From assembly GCA_021372535.1 (NCBI GenBank), contig JAJFUH010000038.1, positions 32,570 to 96,569 of the forward strand: 64,000 nucleotides of DNA. The letters run 5' to 3'. Position 1 is the first letter of the stretch; each line of letters begins with the position of its first letter. Below the pieces are notes generated by a model. That model ran no database searches and had not been told where the DNA came from. It saw nothing but the letters and a program-made list of their open reading frames with translations. Of this stretch, positions 1-8,024 are shown in pieces. The position numbers and the translations under genes were made by a program. Source of the DNA: a bacterium. GTDB taxonomy: Bacteria > Latescibacterota > Latescibacteria > Latescibacterales > Latescibacteraceae.

Positions 1-180
1 GGTATCGCCGATGTCCGCATGTCCGGCCAGAACGGGAAAGGGGAGAGGGAGGAAATCGAAGCATTCGCCCGTGCTGTAGTCGAAGGAGGCCCGTGGCCGG
101 TTCCCCTCTGGCAGCAGGTTCAGGCAATGGATATTGCATTCGAGATGAAAAGGCTCCTGATGGATACATCGCCGGAATAA
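1..180 (+). CDS. Bi-domain oxidoreductase, C-terminal fragment (Gfo/Idh/MocA end)
   Basis: The window opens inside a gene; frame 1 is open to a TAA at 178-180. The last 59 residues end in a segment (PVPLWQQVQAMDIAFEMKRL) that matches the C-terminus of the complete bi-domain oxidoreductase encoded just downstream (PIPLWQQYQAMEIAFEVDRI). It is therefore the tail of a paralogue in tandem, probably also a fused zinc-dehydrogenase/Gfo-Idh-MocA enzyme, although the N-terminal half is outside the window. About 110 bases separate it from the next start, so the two may be co-transcribed. Confidence 0.8.
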   Translation, partial: GIADVRMSGQNGKGEREEIEAFARAVVEGGPWPVPLWQQVQAMDIAFEMKRLLMDTSPE

Positions 181-289
181 CCATTACGAGTCTGATTCCA
201 CCGTGAAGCAAGCGGAACGATGTCAGGAATAACAAATGCCCTGACAACATGGATAATATAAAGATACGCAGCTCTATACGAGGTTTGGA

Positions 290-2659
290 ATGAAACAGGT
301 TTTTCTGAGAGACGGTAAGGCAGTCGTTGAGGAAATACCGCCCCCGACGCCGGGTGCTGATGAGGTTCTCGTCAAAGTCGTTCGCTCGTGCATCTCGACC
401 GGCACGGAGCTTAGCGGAATAACCGCGATGAAGCCGCCCGAGCCGGTTCCTGAAGCTATTCCCGAAGCAGTTCCTGAACAACCGGTTGTGCACATCCCTC
501 TCTGGAAGCAGATACTCACCGATCCCGGTATGTGGGAGCGGGCGATCAAAGACCCCCGGAAAATCGTACGCTTCCTGTGGAGGCTTTTCGTGAGCGCACT
601 GAAATGGCCGATAAACAGGCTGAGATCCTACCTGTTGGTTCAGATTCTCACATCGCCCGGCATGTGGAAACGGGCGATCAAGGACCCGAGAAAAATACTC
701 CGCTTCCTGGGAATCATCAGGGAGCGCGGACTGGAGTTCGCGACGACATCGGTCGCGGCGCAGATATCAGTGGCTTATCCCCTTGGATACTCTGCTGCCG
801 GTATCGTGCTTGAAACGGGAGAAAACATCCGCGACATCTCTCCCGGCGACCGGGTTGCCTGTGCGGGAGCCCAGTGTGCGCATCATGCCGAATATATCGT
901 TGTTCCGCGGAATCTCCTCGTTCCCGTGCCGGACAGCCTGGATTTCGATACGGCAAGCACTGTAGCGCTCGGTTCGATAGCCATGCAGGGTGTGCGCCGT
1001 GCTCAGCCGGAGATCGGGGAAACGTTCGTGGTCATCGGACTTGGCCTTTTAGGGCAGATGACCGTCCAGCTTCTGAAAGCGAACGGCTGCAGGGTAATCG
1101 GGACAGACCTCGATCCGCAGCGTATCGACCTCGCAAAAAAGCTGGGGATGAACACCGGACTCTACCCCGGCCAGGGAGTTCCAGTCGAACTGGTGAACCG
1201 TCTTACCGGAGGAACGGGAGCAGACTGTGTCATCATCACCGCCTCCGGCCCGTCAGCTATACTGGCGACGGCTTTCCAGATGTGCCGGAGAAAGGGGAGA
1301 GTTGTTCTGGTCGGCGATGTGGCCATCACAATCAGTCGCGGCGATATTTACCGCAAGGAGCTCGATTTCTTCATCTCAACATCGTACGGTCCCGGACGAT
1401 ATGATGCACGGTATGAAGAAAAGGGGATCGATTACCCGCCGGGTTATGTGCGCTGGACCGAGAACCGTAACATGATGGAATATCTACGTCTTGCGGCGGA
1501 GAAGAAAATTTCGGTCGGCCCCCTCATACAGAAGGTGTTTCCGGTCGAAACGGCGTCGGACGCTTATTTTACCCTGAAATATTCCCCCGACAAGCCGCTC
1601 ATTGCCCTTCTGTCGTATCCCGAAGCCGGAATGGACGTTCAGCCCGGACGGAAAATACCGAATCCCGAAGTCCATCCCGTAGTGGTGGATAAACGCATAC
1701 ATGTCGCCGTGGTCGGCGCTGGCGGATTTGCTAAGGGCATCCATCTGCCTAACTTTAAAAAGCTGTCCGAGGTGTATTCCATCCATGCCATAGCGGATGT
1801 AGTGGGGCATAATGCGGTGGCGACGGCAAAGCAGTTCGGAGCCGCTTATTCGACGACGGATTTCCAGGAGGTCATCGAAGACCCCGATATCGATGCAGTT
1901 TTCATCACAACCCGCCATCATCTCCATGCCCTGCTTACCGAAAAGGCTCTCAGGGCAGGCAAACATGTCTTCGTGGAAAAACCGCTCTCCATGGACAGGA
2001 AAGGGCTCGAAGCTATCAGGCAGGTCTTTGAATCGTCCGGCGAAAATGCGGCTCCGGTTCTGCTGACCGGTTTCAACCGTCGATTTTCGCCATTCGCCCG
2101 GCGGATACGGGAGCTCACGAACGGCCGTAAAAATCCGATGATACTCAACTACCGCATGAATGCCGGATACATTCCGCTCGATCACTGGGTGCACGGCGAG
2201 GAGGGAGGTGGACGGAACATCGGCGAGGGATGTCATATTTACGATCTTTTCACCTATCTCGTCGATGCACGGGTAACCGCCATCGAGGCAAAATCCATCA
2301 GGCCAGCGACCGATTACTGCAGTTACCGCGATAATTTCGCCGCGACGATGACGTTCGAGGACGGTTCGATTGCGACTCTTACCTATACGGCGCTCGGTTC
2401 AGCCGAATACCCGAAGGAAAACCTCGATGTTTTCTGCGACGGCATGGTGCTTGTGCTCGATAATTACACTACGCTCACCGGGTACGGCACAAGCGAAGCG
2501 GATATTTCCTCAGCGGGTGTCAAGGGGCATTTCGAGGAGATTCAAGCCTTCGCGGCTGCAATTTCGGAGAAAAAAACCGCGCCTATTCCTCTCTGGCAGC
2601 AGTATCAGGCGATGGAAATCGCCTTCGAGGTAGACCGCATCCTTGCAGCGAAGAAATAG
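290..2659 (+). CDS. Fused zinc-type alcohol dehydrogenase / Gfo-Idh-MocA oxidoreductase
   Basis: A 789-residue NAD(P)-dependent bi-domain oxidoreductase, a type usually encoded in exopolysaccharide or O-antigen loci, where it is thought to oxidise or epimerise nucleotide sugars (family knowledge). Residues 1-450 form a medium-chain dehydrogenase with a Rossmann motif (VIGLGLLGQ, about residue 250). From about 470 a second Rossmann motif (VAVVGAGGFAKG) begins the Gfo/Idh/MocA part, with the conserved EKP (FVEKPLSM, about 560). Residues 49-67 are Pro/Glu-rich. Residues 74-97 and 118-141 are near-identical copies of the helical segment that normally occurs once before the PLGYS motif. ATG 290 follows GAGGT. 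The substrate is unknown. Confidence 0.9.
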   Translation: MKQVFLRDGKAVVEEIPPPTPGADEVLVKVVRSCISTGTELSGITAMKPPEPVPEAIPEAVPEQPVVHIPLWKQILTDPGMWERAIKDPRKIVRFLWRLFVSALKWPINRLRSYLLVQILTSPGMWKRAIKDPRKILRFLGIIRERGLEFATTSVAAQISVAYPLGYSAAGIVLETGENIRDISPGDRVACAGAQCAHHAEYIVVPRNLLVPVPDSLDFDTASTVALGSIAMQGVRRAQPEIGETFVVIGLGLLGQMTVQLLKANGCRVIGTDLDPQRIDLAKKLGMNTGLYPGQGVPVELVNRLTGGTGADCVIITASGPSAILATAFQMCRRKGRVVLVGDVAITISRGDIYRKELDFFISTSYGPGRYDARYEEKGIDYPPGYVRWTENRNMMEYLRLAAEKKISVGPLIQKVFPVETASDAYFTLKYSPDKPLIALLSYPEAGMDVQPGRKIPNPEVHPVVVDKRIHVAVVGAGGFAKGIHLPNFKKLSEVYSIHAIADVVGHNAVATAKQFGAAYSTTDFQEVIEDPDIDAVFITTRHHLHALLTEKALRAGKHVFVEKPLSMDRKGLEAIRQVFESSGENAAPVLLTGFNRRFSPFARRIRELTNGRKNPMILNYRMNAGYIPLDHWVHGEEGGGRNIGEGCHIYDLFTYLVDARVTAIEAKSIRPATDYCSYRDNFAATMTFEDGSIATLTYTALGSAEYPKENLDVFCDGMVLVLDNYTTLTGYGTSEADISSAGVKGHFEEIQAFAAAISEKKTAPIPLWQQYQAMEIAFEVDRILAAKK

Positions 2660-2665
2660 CGGTGC

Positions 2666-3532
2666 TCAGGCACCCCCGTTGCCTGTATAGAGAAGGTCGA
2701 ACCAGATAAAATCGCTGTCATGAAATTCCCGGCACAGAACGACCTCGAATTGGGCATGATCGAACAATCCGAGCAGCTTATCGACGTCATACCATTCCGC
2801 CCATGGTGTCCCGGCGCCGTCGGTCATCTCGCCCCATGCGCCGAACGAGGGAGAGCCTTCACGTTCCCAGCGCGTCCTGGGGTACGCAAGCTGAAGCCAC
2901 CGCCCGCCGATCCTGAGATGCCTGATCAGCTCGTTGACCTCGGGCCTGATAACCGTGACAGGGGCATGGTGAAGCGACCCCATTGCCATGATCACATCGT
3001 AATCCGTATCGAGCTGTGTGAGCGACTCCATGTTTTCGAGTAGGCAAAACCGGGCGTCCCCGATTTCAAAGATGGCGCAGAGCCGTTTCAGTACATTCAA
3101 ATTGCTCTCATGGATATCCACAAAAGTCACCTTTGCGCCATGCAGGGCATAGGTGATGCTGTCAATGGCAAAACCGCTTCCAACATCGAGCACCTTTTTA
3201 CCGTTCATGCTGTCGGCATAGAGCGCATGGTACCAGCCGCGGTGACGGAACTGGGTGCCCGTTGTGATATCCGTCCGGCATGACAACCATTCATGACGCA
3301 GTTTTTCATCGGAAAGCTTGTATAAACTTTGTGTTTTCTGCCGTTTGGCGCGGCTTGTGGGAACCTCGTTCCACTTTCTCCGGAGGACATCGAACGGCTG
3401 TGACCATTCCTGGGTCGCTGTAGACTCCGAACCGGCGTCCATTGTATCTGATGCGTGTTTCCGATACCCTGTTCTGCGTATTTCATAGCCGAAACGACGC
3501 AAAGTCCCGTTTATTATTTTTTTCAGTCCCAT
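2666..3532 (-). CDS. Class I SAM-dependent methyltransferase
   Basis: 288 residues. Motif I VLDVGSG is at 115-121, the ribose-binding acidic residue lies in VTFVDI (about 139), and the motif IV-like MGSLHHAP is at about 184-191, followed by a helix and IGGRWLQLAYP. This is the Methyltransf_11/25 fold. The basic N-terminus (MGLKKIINGTLRRFGYEIRR) is common in methyltransferases of glycan-assembly clusters. Its stop lies 6 bases from the stop of the convergent bi-domain oxidoreductase gene. A sugar or lipid-linked intermediate is the likely substrate (inference from neighbours). Confidence 0.85.
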   Translation of the reverse strand: MGLKKIINGTLRRFGYEIRRTGYRKHASDTMDAGSESTATQEWSQPFDVLRRKWNEVPTSRAKRQKTQSLYKLSDEKLRHEWLSCRTDITTGTQFRHRGWYHALYADSMNGKKVLDVGSGFAIDSITYALHGAKVTFVDIHESNLNVLKRLCAIFEIGDARFCLLENMESLTQLDTDYDVIMAMGSLHHAPVTVIRPEVNELIRHLRIGGRWLQLAYPRTRWEREGSPSFGAWGEMTDGAGTPWAEWYDVDKLLGLFDHAQFEVVLCREFHDSDFIWFDLLYTGNGGA

Positions 3533-3574
3533 TCGATCTCCATATTCAATTTGTTTTCCCTGTTTTCACATGAT

Positions 3575-3630
3575 CCCGCCCGGCTCCCGCTGCGACGCTG
3601 CGCAGCGCGGCGAGTCGCCGTCTCCCCTTA
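3575..3630. repeat. GC-rich dispersed repeat, copy 1
   Basis: Within the 214-base gap between two methyltransferase genes sits a GC-rich block beginning CGGCTCCCGCTGCGA and continuing to GCGGCGAGTCGCCGT. Related blocks occur at about 22885-22935 (CGGCTCC, then CACGGCGAGTCACCGT) and 30594-30618 (TCGGCTCCCGCTGCGA). The block contains small inverted repeats. It looks like a short intergenic repeat family; no protein is encoded. Confidence 0.5.
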
Positions 3631-3746
3631 TTAATGAAAGCAGGAGCCACACCCTCTTTCCCTTCAAAAAGAGAGAATGCCATCAGGCAGGGAAATAATT
3701 GTCATAAGAAAAAAAATACAAATTTATGCATTATTCTGGTTATCGA

Positions 3747-4697
3747 TTACCGGAATACTTTTAAAATATTTTTAATGACTGTATAACACAAATAATTATT
3801 TCTTATAGAGTTAAGAAGCGAAAATCTTTTTTTCAGCAGCGCCGGGAAATGGTAGTCGCCATTCGATTCATTGAGGCTGAAGTACACCCAGTGATTGATC
3901 TCCGAGAATACATGTCCGGGGATAAACGATTGAATTTCCCGTATGATTTCCGGATGGTCTCTTTTGATCTCATACAGCTCGAAATCGGCTGAATGGAGCT
4001 CGATGGAATTTCTCCAACAGAAATCGACGAGCGGAATGGCCTGATCAACGACGGTATTAATCCAGAAAAGATTGAGCCGCTCACGTTTATCACTGTTTAT
4101 ATCAAAGTCGTTCATCCCCATCCAGAATGATTTTCCCCCATAACTCCTCGGGCAGGATACGACGCGATTGTCAGAGAAATCATGGCATATAACAATGTGC
4201 TGTTTCTGCTGTAAGAGAGGCATGATATGCCCGAGAACGTGATTGGCGACCTCATAACCATGCGCATCCCACAGTACCATTACTCGTTGAAAAGGCTGAA
4301 TATGCGGTGAAAAATCGACCCGTGTGAGATCACCGGAATATATTTCGAGCCGAGAGAACCAGTCCGCATCCACGAGGGGTACGATGTTCTTCTTCTTATC
4401 CCAGCCCGGGCCGAAACAGAAACTTTTCACGATGGTGTTTTTCAGGCGCCGGGATGCCTGGCAGAAAACACTCGTGGAATTACCGGGGCCGCGTCCAAGT
4501 TCGATAATGAGATCGGGCTTGAAGGCAAAAACCATGGCATACCAGTGGAAATACTGAGAAAGGCTCAGACTGACCGGTGTATCGATTGCCCTGGACAACC
4601 GTTCCAGAATAACGGCATCTTCGCCAATCGTATCTTTCAAGGCGTAATAACAGCCCACGGAAAGGGGCAGATCGGATGTCGAAAAAGGTTCGGTCAT
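3747..4697 (-). CDS. SAM-dependent methyltransferase-like protein
   Basis: 316 residues. A motif I-like loop, LIIELGRGPGNSTS, lies at about 63-76, followed by strands ending in VMVLWDAHGYE and IVICHDFSDNR, the order expected for a Rossmann-type methyltransferase of the cephalosporin-hydroxylase-like or Methyltransf_24 kind. No signal peptide or membrane segment is seen. It lies 58 bases downstream of the nucleotidyltransferase-kinase gene on the same strand, so it may be in that transcription unit and modify the same glycan (inference). Exact family uncertain. Confidence 0.6.
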   Translation of the reverse strand: MTEPFSTSDLPLSVGCYYALKDTIGEDAVILERLSRAIDTPVSLSLSQYFHWYAMVFAFKPDLIIELGRGPGNSTSVFCQASRRLKNTIVKSFCFGPGWDKKKNIVPLVDADWFSRLEIYSGDLTRVDFSPHIQPFQRVMVLWDAHGYEVANHVLGHIMPLLQQKQHIVICHDFSDNRVVSCPRSYGGKSFWMGMNDFDINSDKRERLNLFWINTVVDQAIPLVDFCWRNSIELHSADFELYEIKRDHPEIIREIQSFIPGHVFSEINHWVYFSLNESNGDYHFPALLKKRFSLLNSIRNNYLCYTVIKNILKVFR

Positions 4698-4755
4698 AAC
4701 AGATATTCCCTGTGACCCGGATTATTTGTAAAAGCCAGTATATGTAAAATAAAGC

Positions 4756-7700
4756 TTATGCCGAAAAAATTCCCGAACCCGATATCGGGGTACAGATCAG
4801 AACCTGCTGCGGCAGACCGTGCTTTGCATAGAACAGCGTTTCGATTTTCATCCGGAAATCGTTGACAGCGCCGTTTTTCACGAATGCCATGATACATCCG
4901 CCGAGGCCTGCTCCGGAAAGCTGGACTCCGAGGACACCGTCTATGGTCAGGGCGGTATCGACCATCTCATCGATCAACGGCGTCGAACACCCGTATCCTC
5001 CCGGCTGCAGATGGAGCGCCGCGCCCGGATCGCCGGCTTTGAGACGATCACGGAGTGACCGCATCAGTGAATCGGGGGCGGAATTATCATACCTGACCCG
5101 CTCACCCTTCTCGTTGAGACGGGTGACACGATCACCGTCATGCGAAATGTTCATGAGATGAGCCGCCCGTTCGATATCACCCTGTTTGATGATGCGGGCG
5201 AACTCCCGGGCACGGGCTATCTCCGCCATCCCGAAAAGCGCCACACTTCTCGCCTCATAACCGCCCCCGGGCTCTTCATGGGTCGAAAATACTTTCCCCA
5301 TGCGGTTTTTCCCTTCATTGTCGAGTATCCCAAGGAGCTCTTTACGGGAGACACGTTCGGGGATTGCCAGAAGGATATCGTATATCTCGTGAGGCTCAAG
5401 GCAGAGATGCCCGGCATCGATATCACGGAAGTATGCGAGGCGCTCCCTGAACTTCGGAAACCGTAATCTGACAATCTCATAAGCAATCTCGTATGTTGCG
5501 ACTTTTTCATTGAATATCTGCATGGCGCCGCCGGATTTTTTCGCATACTGATGGGACTGGAGAATCACGAGCGATACTCCTTCGGGGAACGGAATGACAT
5601 CCTCGATCCTGACCTCGTGAAATCCCATATGGAGAATATTGCCCCGCTCGCCGAATTTCATCGCGGCATGATCGCCGCTGCCGCCCCTCGTTCCGACAAA
5701 CCACTCCCCCTCACCGCAGAGGTCGACAAACTCCTTTGGGACAAACGACAGGCTGTTGATAAATGTCAGCGCTTCCGCGGCGGAAACCACAACCGCGGAC
5801 GAGGAGCTCAGCCCTGCTGCCAGAGGTATCTGGCCGGATAGCACGCCATCGAAACCGAAGAGCAGCCGGCCTTTGAGTTTTTCCTGAAGCCTCAGGGCGG
5901 CAGCTTTAAAATAGTTTGCCCAGTCTCCCCGGCTCGACCGTATCATCGAGCTCACTGTCTCGGAGTTTATCATATTGAGCCAGTCATCCCATGGAAGCCG
6001 TGAGAGCTCCTCCCCGACTGAAAAGCTCCGCGGTCTGAAGTTCTGCGCATCGACATTGTGTATGGTGATGACATCGTCTTCCCTGACCCCGGCGACAAGG
6101 ATCACCTCACGGTTGATGGTCATGTAGTTGGTGTATCCGCCGCGGTGCTCGACATGACGGCCCATCAGGTTGACACGCCCGGGGCTGCGGGCAATGATGA
6201 CCGGCTTGTTTTTTCCGAATACCCTGAGATATTTGAGCAGAGCCTGATGATATGCCTCGCGGCGTTCCTCCAGCACATCTTCGTCGCCTCCGTACACACC
6301 GGCAAGACCGGCTTTCACCTCTGGATTCAGATCCTCGAAGATACGGAGCCATTCATCCACGGGCCTCAGCGCCTTATTGAGATGCTTTATATCGATCCGT
6401 CCGAAACAGGAATTTTCAAACGATGGCTGGGATTCCTTCCTGCTGTAATACTCCTCTATCTTTAACAGCTCCTCCGGATTGTTGAAGGACATGACCTCAT
6501 ACTGCCCCCTGACGGGAACCGGGATGATTTTACGGGATTGCGCGGTGTCACGGGCCAGAATCCGGACTGTATCGGTGATATACTCTTCTTTCTGGGCATT
6601 ATCGGAGCGTATCCTGAACAAAGAATCGATGAACGCATCCGCTGAGTACAGATAAACAGCGGCATTGATCGCAGGAGTAGTATTTTCAAGCGCTTCCCCC
6701 GATATTGCTTCCTCGCCGGTTTCCGTATCAACCATATAGAACGTATCCCGTTCCGGGACCAGAGTATTGAGCTCGCCGAACGACAGAGCGGTATTCTTTT
6801 CAAGAACCTCGATGAGACCCGGAAACATCTTGTGAGCTTTCGCAAGCGAGGGAATCACATCGAGGATTTCCCTGAGCAGCATGCGCGGCGAGGTTTTCGG
6901 TTTTTCACGTTTCAGGGTGTGAAGCCTTCGGGCAAGGATCATCTTCTGGATGTCGCGTTTCTCCACGATGTCTATCGGGCGTCCTTTACGGTCGAAAACG
7001 ACCCGTCCCGAATCCGGCCAGAATGTCTTTTCGGCGGTCATGACAGCCAGATCGGCTCCGCTTTCCCTGAAATTACCGAGCAGCCGTTCGAGAGCGCTCG
7101 TTTCGACAACCTTGTCGCCGTATATAACCAGCACATTACCCTTGAAACTCCGGGCTTTGAGAAGATGAGCGGCCTGCTTGGCGGCATTGCCGGTACCATT
7201 CTGGTTTATCTGAAATACATATGCGACATTGTCCCTGATTTCGGATACTTCGTTCACCACCTGTCTCCCCTTTTCGCCGACAACAACGATATGTTCATGA
7301 ATTCCCACCGATTCGAGCTGGTCGATAAGACGGTTGATTGCGGGCCGTCCGGCAATGGGGAAACAGACCTTGTGGAGGTCTTTCGACTGCATCCGGGTTC
7401 CCTTGCCGCCGCAGAGGATAACGGAGACGATCCCGGAAGAGGCATCGATCGTTCTCTTCGGGAATTGAGCGACAGTTCCCAGCGCATCGAGCAGCGCCAG
7501 AGTCAGAGGCCGGGTGTCTTTCCCGGAAGGTGTGTACGCTTCGTTATGGTCGAAATCCAGAAGGAGACTTCCCTTTTCCATGCACTGTTCGAGAACCGAG
7601 TATATTTCGGGAGAATATTCCGAACAATATGCCACGATATCATCGTTGACTTTCCCTTTGATGACAAGATATGATACTGTCCGGTTATCCTGAAAATATC

Positions 7701-7821
7701 CGTACATGAGCAGACCGTTTTTTCTCCCCGTCTCGAGCGCGGTGACTGAGCCGGCGGGAAGCAGGAAGGATTCCAGCAATGTAAAACGCGAACCGGGGGG
7801 CGTATCGCTCTTTTTTTTCAT
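4756..7821 (-). CDS. Fused nucleotidyltransferase / GHMP (galactokinase-type) sugar kinase
   Basis: A 1021-residue fusion. Residues 1-130 are an uncharacterised N-terminal region. About 133-460 is a GlmU/GalU-like NTP transferase with the signature LCGGKGTRM (about 136-144) and a GTGNA motif. About 530-1015 is a GHMP kinase with all three motifs: GRVNLMGRHVEHRGG (about 547), GLSSSSA (about 670) and LSGAGLGG (about 972). The order nucleotidyltransferase then kinase is that of FKP, which makes GDP-fucose from fucose, but here the kinase half is galactokinase-like. The likely role is salvage of a free sugar to sugar-1-phosphate and then NDP-sugar in the cytoplasm (inference). The ATG lies within or directly against a dispersed repeat, so the true start is uncertain. 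Confidence 0.85.
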   Translation of the reverse strand: MKKKSDTPPGSRFTLLESFLLPAGSVTALETGRKNGLLMYGYFQDNRTVSYLVIKGKVNDDIVAYCSEYSPEIYSVLEQCMEKGSLLLDFDHNEAYTPSGKDTRPLTLALLDALGTVAQFPKRTIDASSGIVSVILCGGKGTRMQSKDLHKVCFPIAGRPAINRLIDQLESVGIHEHIVVVGEKGRQVVNEVSEIRDNVAYVFQINQNGTGNAAKQAAHLLKARSFKGNVLVIYGDKVVETSALERLLGNFRESGADLAVMTAEKTFWPDSGRVVFDRKGRPIDIVEKRDIQKMILARRLHTLKREKPKTSPRMLLREILDVIPSLAKAHKMFPGLIEVLEKNTALSFGELNTLVPERDTFYMVDTETGEEAISGEALENTTPAINAAVYLYSADAFIDSLFRIRSDNAQKEEYITDTVRILARDTAQSRKIIPVPVRGQYEVMSFNNPEELLKIEEYYSRKESQPSFENSCFGRIDIKHLNKALRPVDEWLRIFEDLNPEVKAGLAGVYGGDEDVLEERREAYHQALLKYLRVFGKNKPVIIARSPGRVNLMGRHVEHRGGYTNYMTINREVILVAGVREDDVITIHNVDAQNFRPRSFSVGEELSRLPWDDWLNMINSETVSSMIRSSRGDWANYFKAAALRLQEKLKGRLLFGFDGVLSGQIPLAAGLSSSSAVVVSAAEALTFINSLSFVPKEFVDLCGEGEWFVGTRGGSGDHAAMKFGERGNILHMGFHEVRIEDVIPFPEGVSLVILQSHQYAKKSGGAMQIFNEKVATYEIAYEIVRLRFPKFRERLAYFRDIDAGHLCLEPHEIYDILLAIPERVSRKELLGILDNEGKNRMGKVFSTHEEPGGGYEARSVALFGMAEIARAREFARIIKQGDIERAAHLMNISHDGDRVTRLNEKGERVRYDNSAPDSLMRSLRDRLKAGDPGAALHLQPGGYGCSTPLIDEMVDTALTIDGVLGVQLSGAGLGGCIMAFVKNGAVNDFRMKIETLFYAKHGLPQQVLICTPISGSGIFSA

Positions 7822-7926
7822 GGAATTATTACCCTCACCCTCGGTCCCTCTCCCGTAAACAGAAGAGGGAAGAAAAGCATTATATCAAACATTCAAGTAT
7901 GTTACTCATAATTATTTCAAATGTTT
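7815..7926. repeat. About 104-bp dispersed repeat, copy 1
   Basis: From TCATGGAATTATTACCCTCA through to TTATTTCAAATGTTTC this stretch matches 52446-52555 over about 105 bases with few mismatches, including the shared CCCTCTCCCGTAAACAG and GGGAAGAAAAGCATTA. The copy begins at or over the start codon of the nucleotidyltransferase-kinase gene and fills much of the gap upstream of it. No coding capacity is seen. Confidence 0.75.
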
Positions 7927-8024
7927 CTTCAAGTATAACAATACATAAGAGGAATACAATTTATCCGCAGACAGGTGAATCTCATTCCCGTGAGCCAATG
8001 GCCCTGACAGGGGGCAGGGTTATC

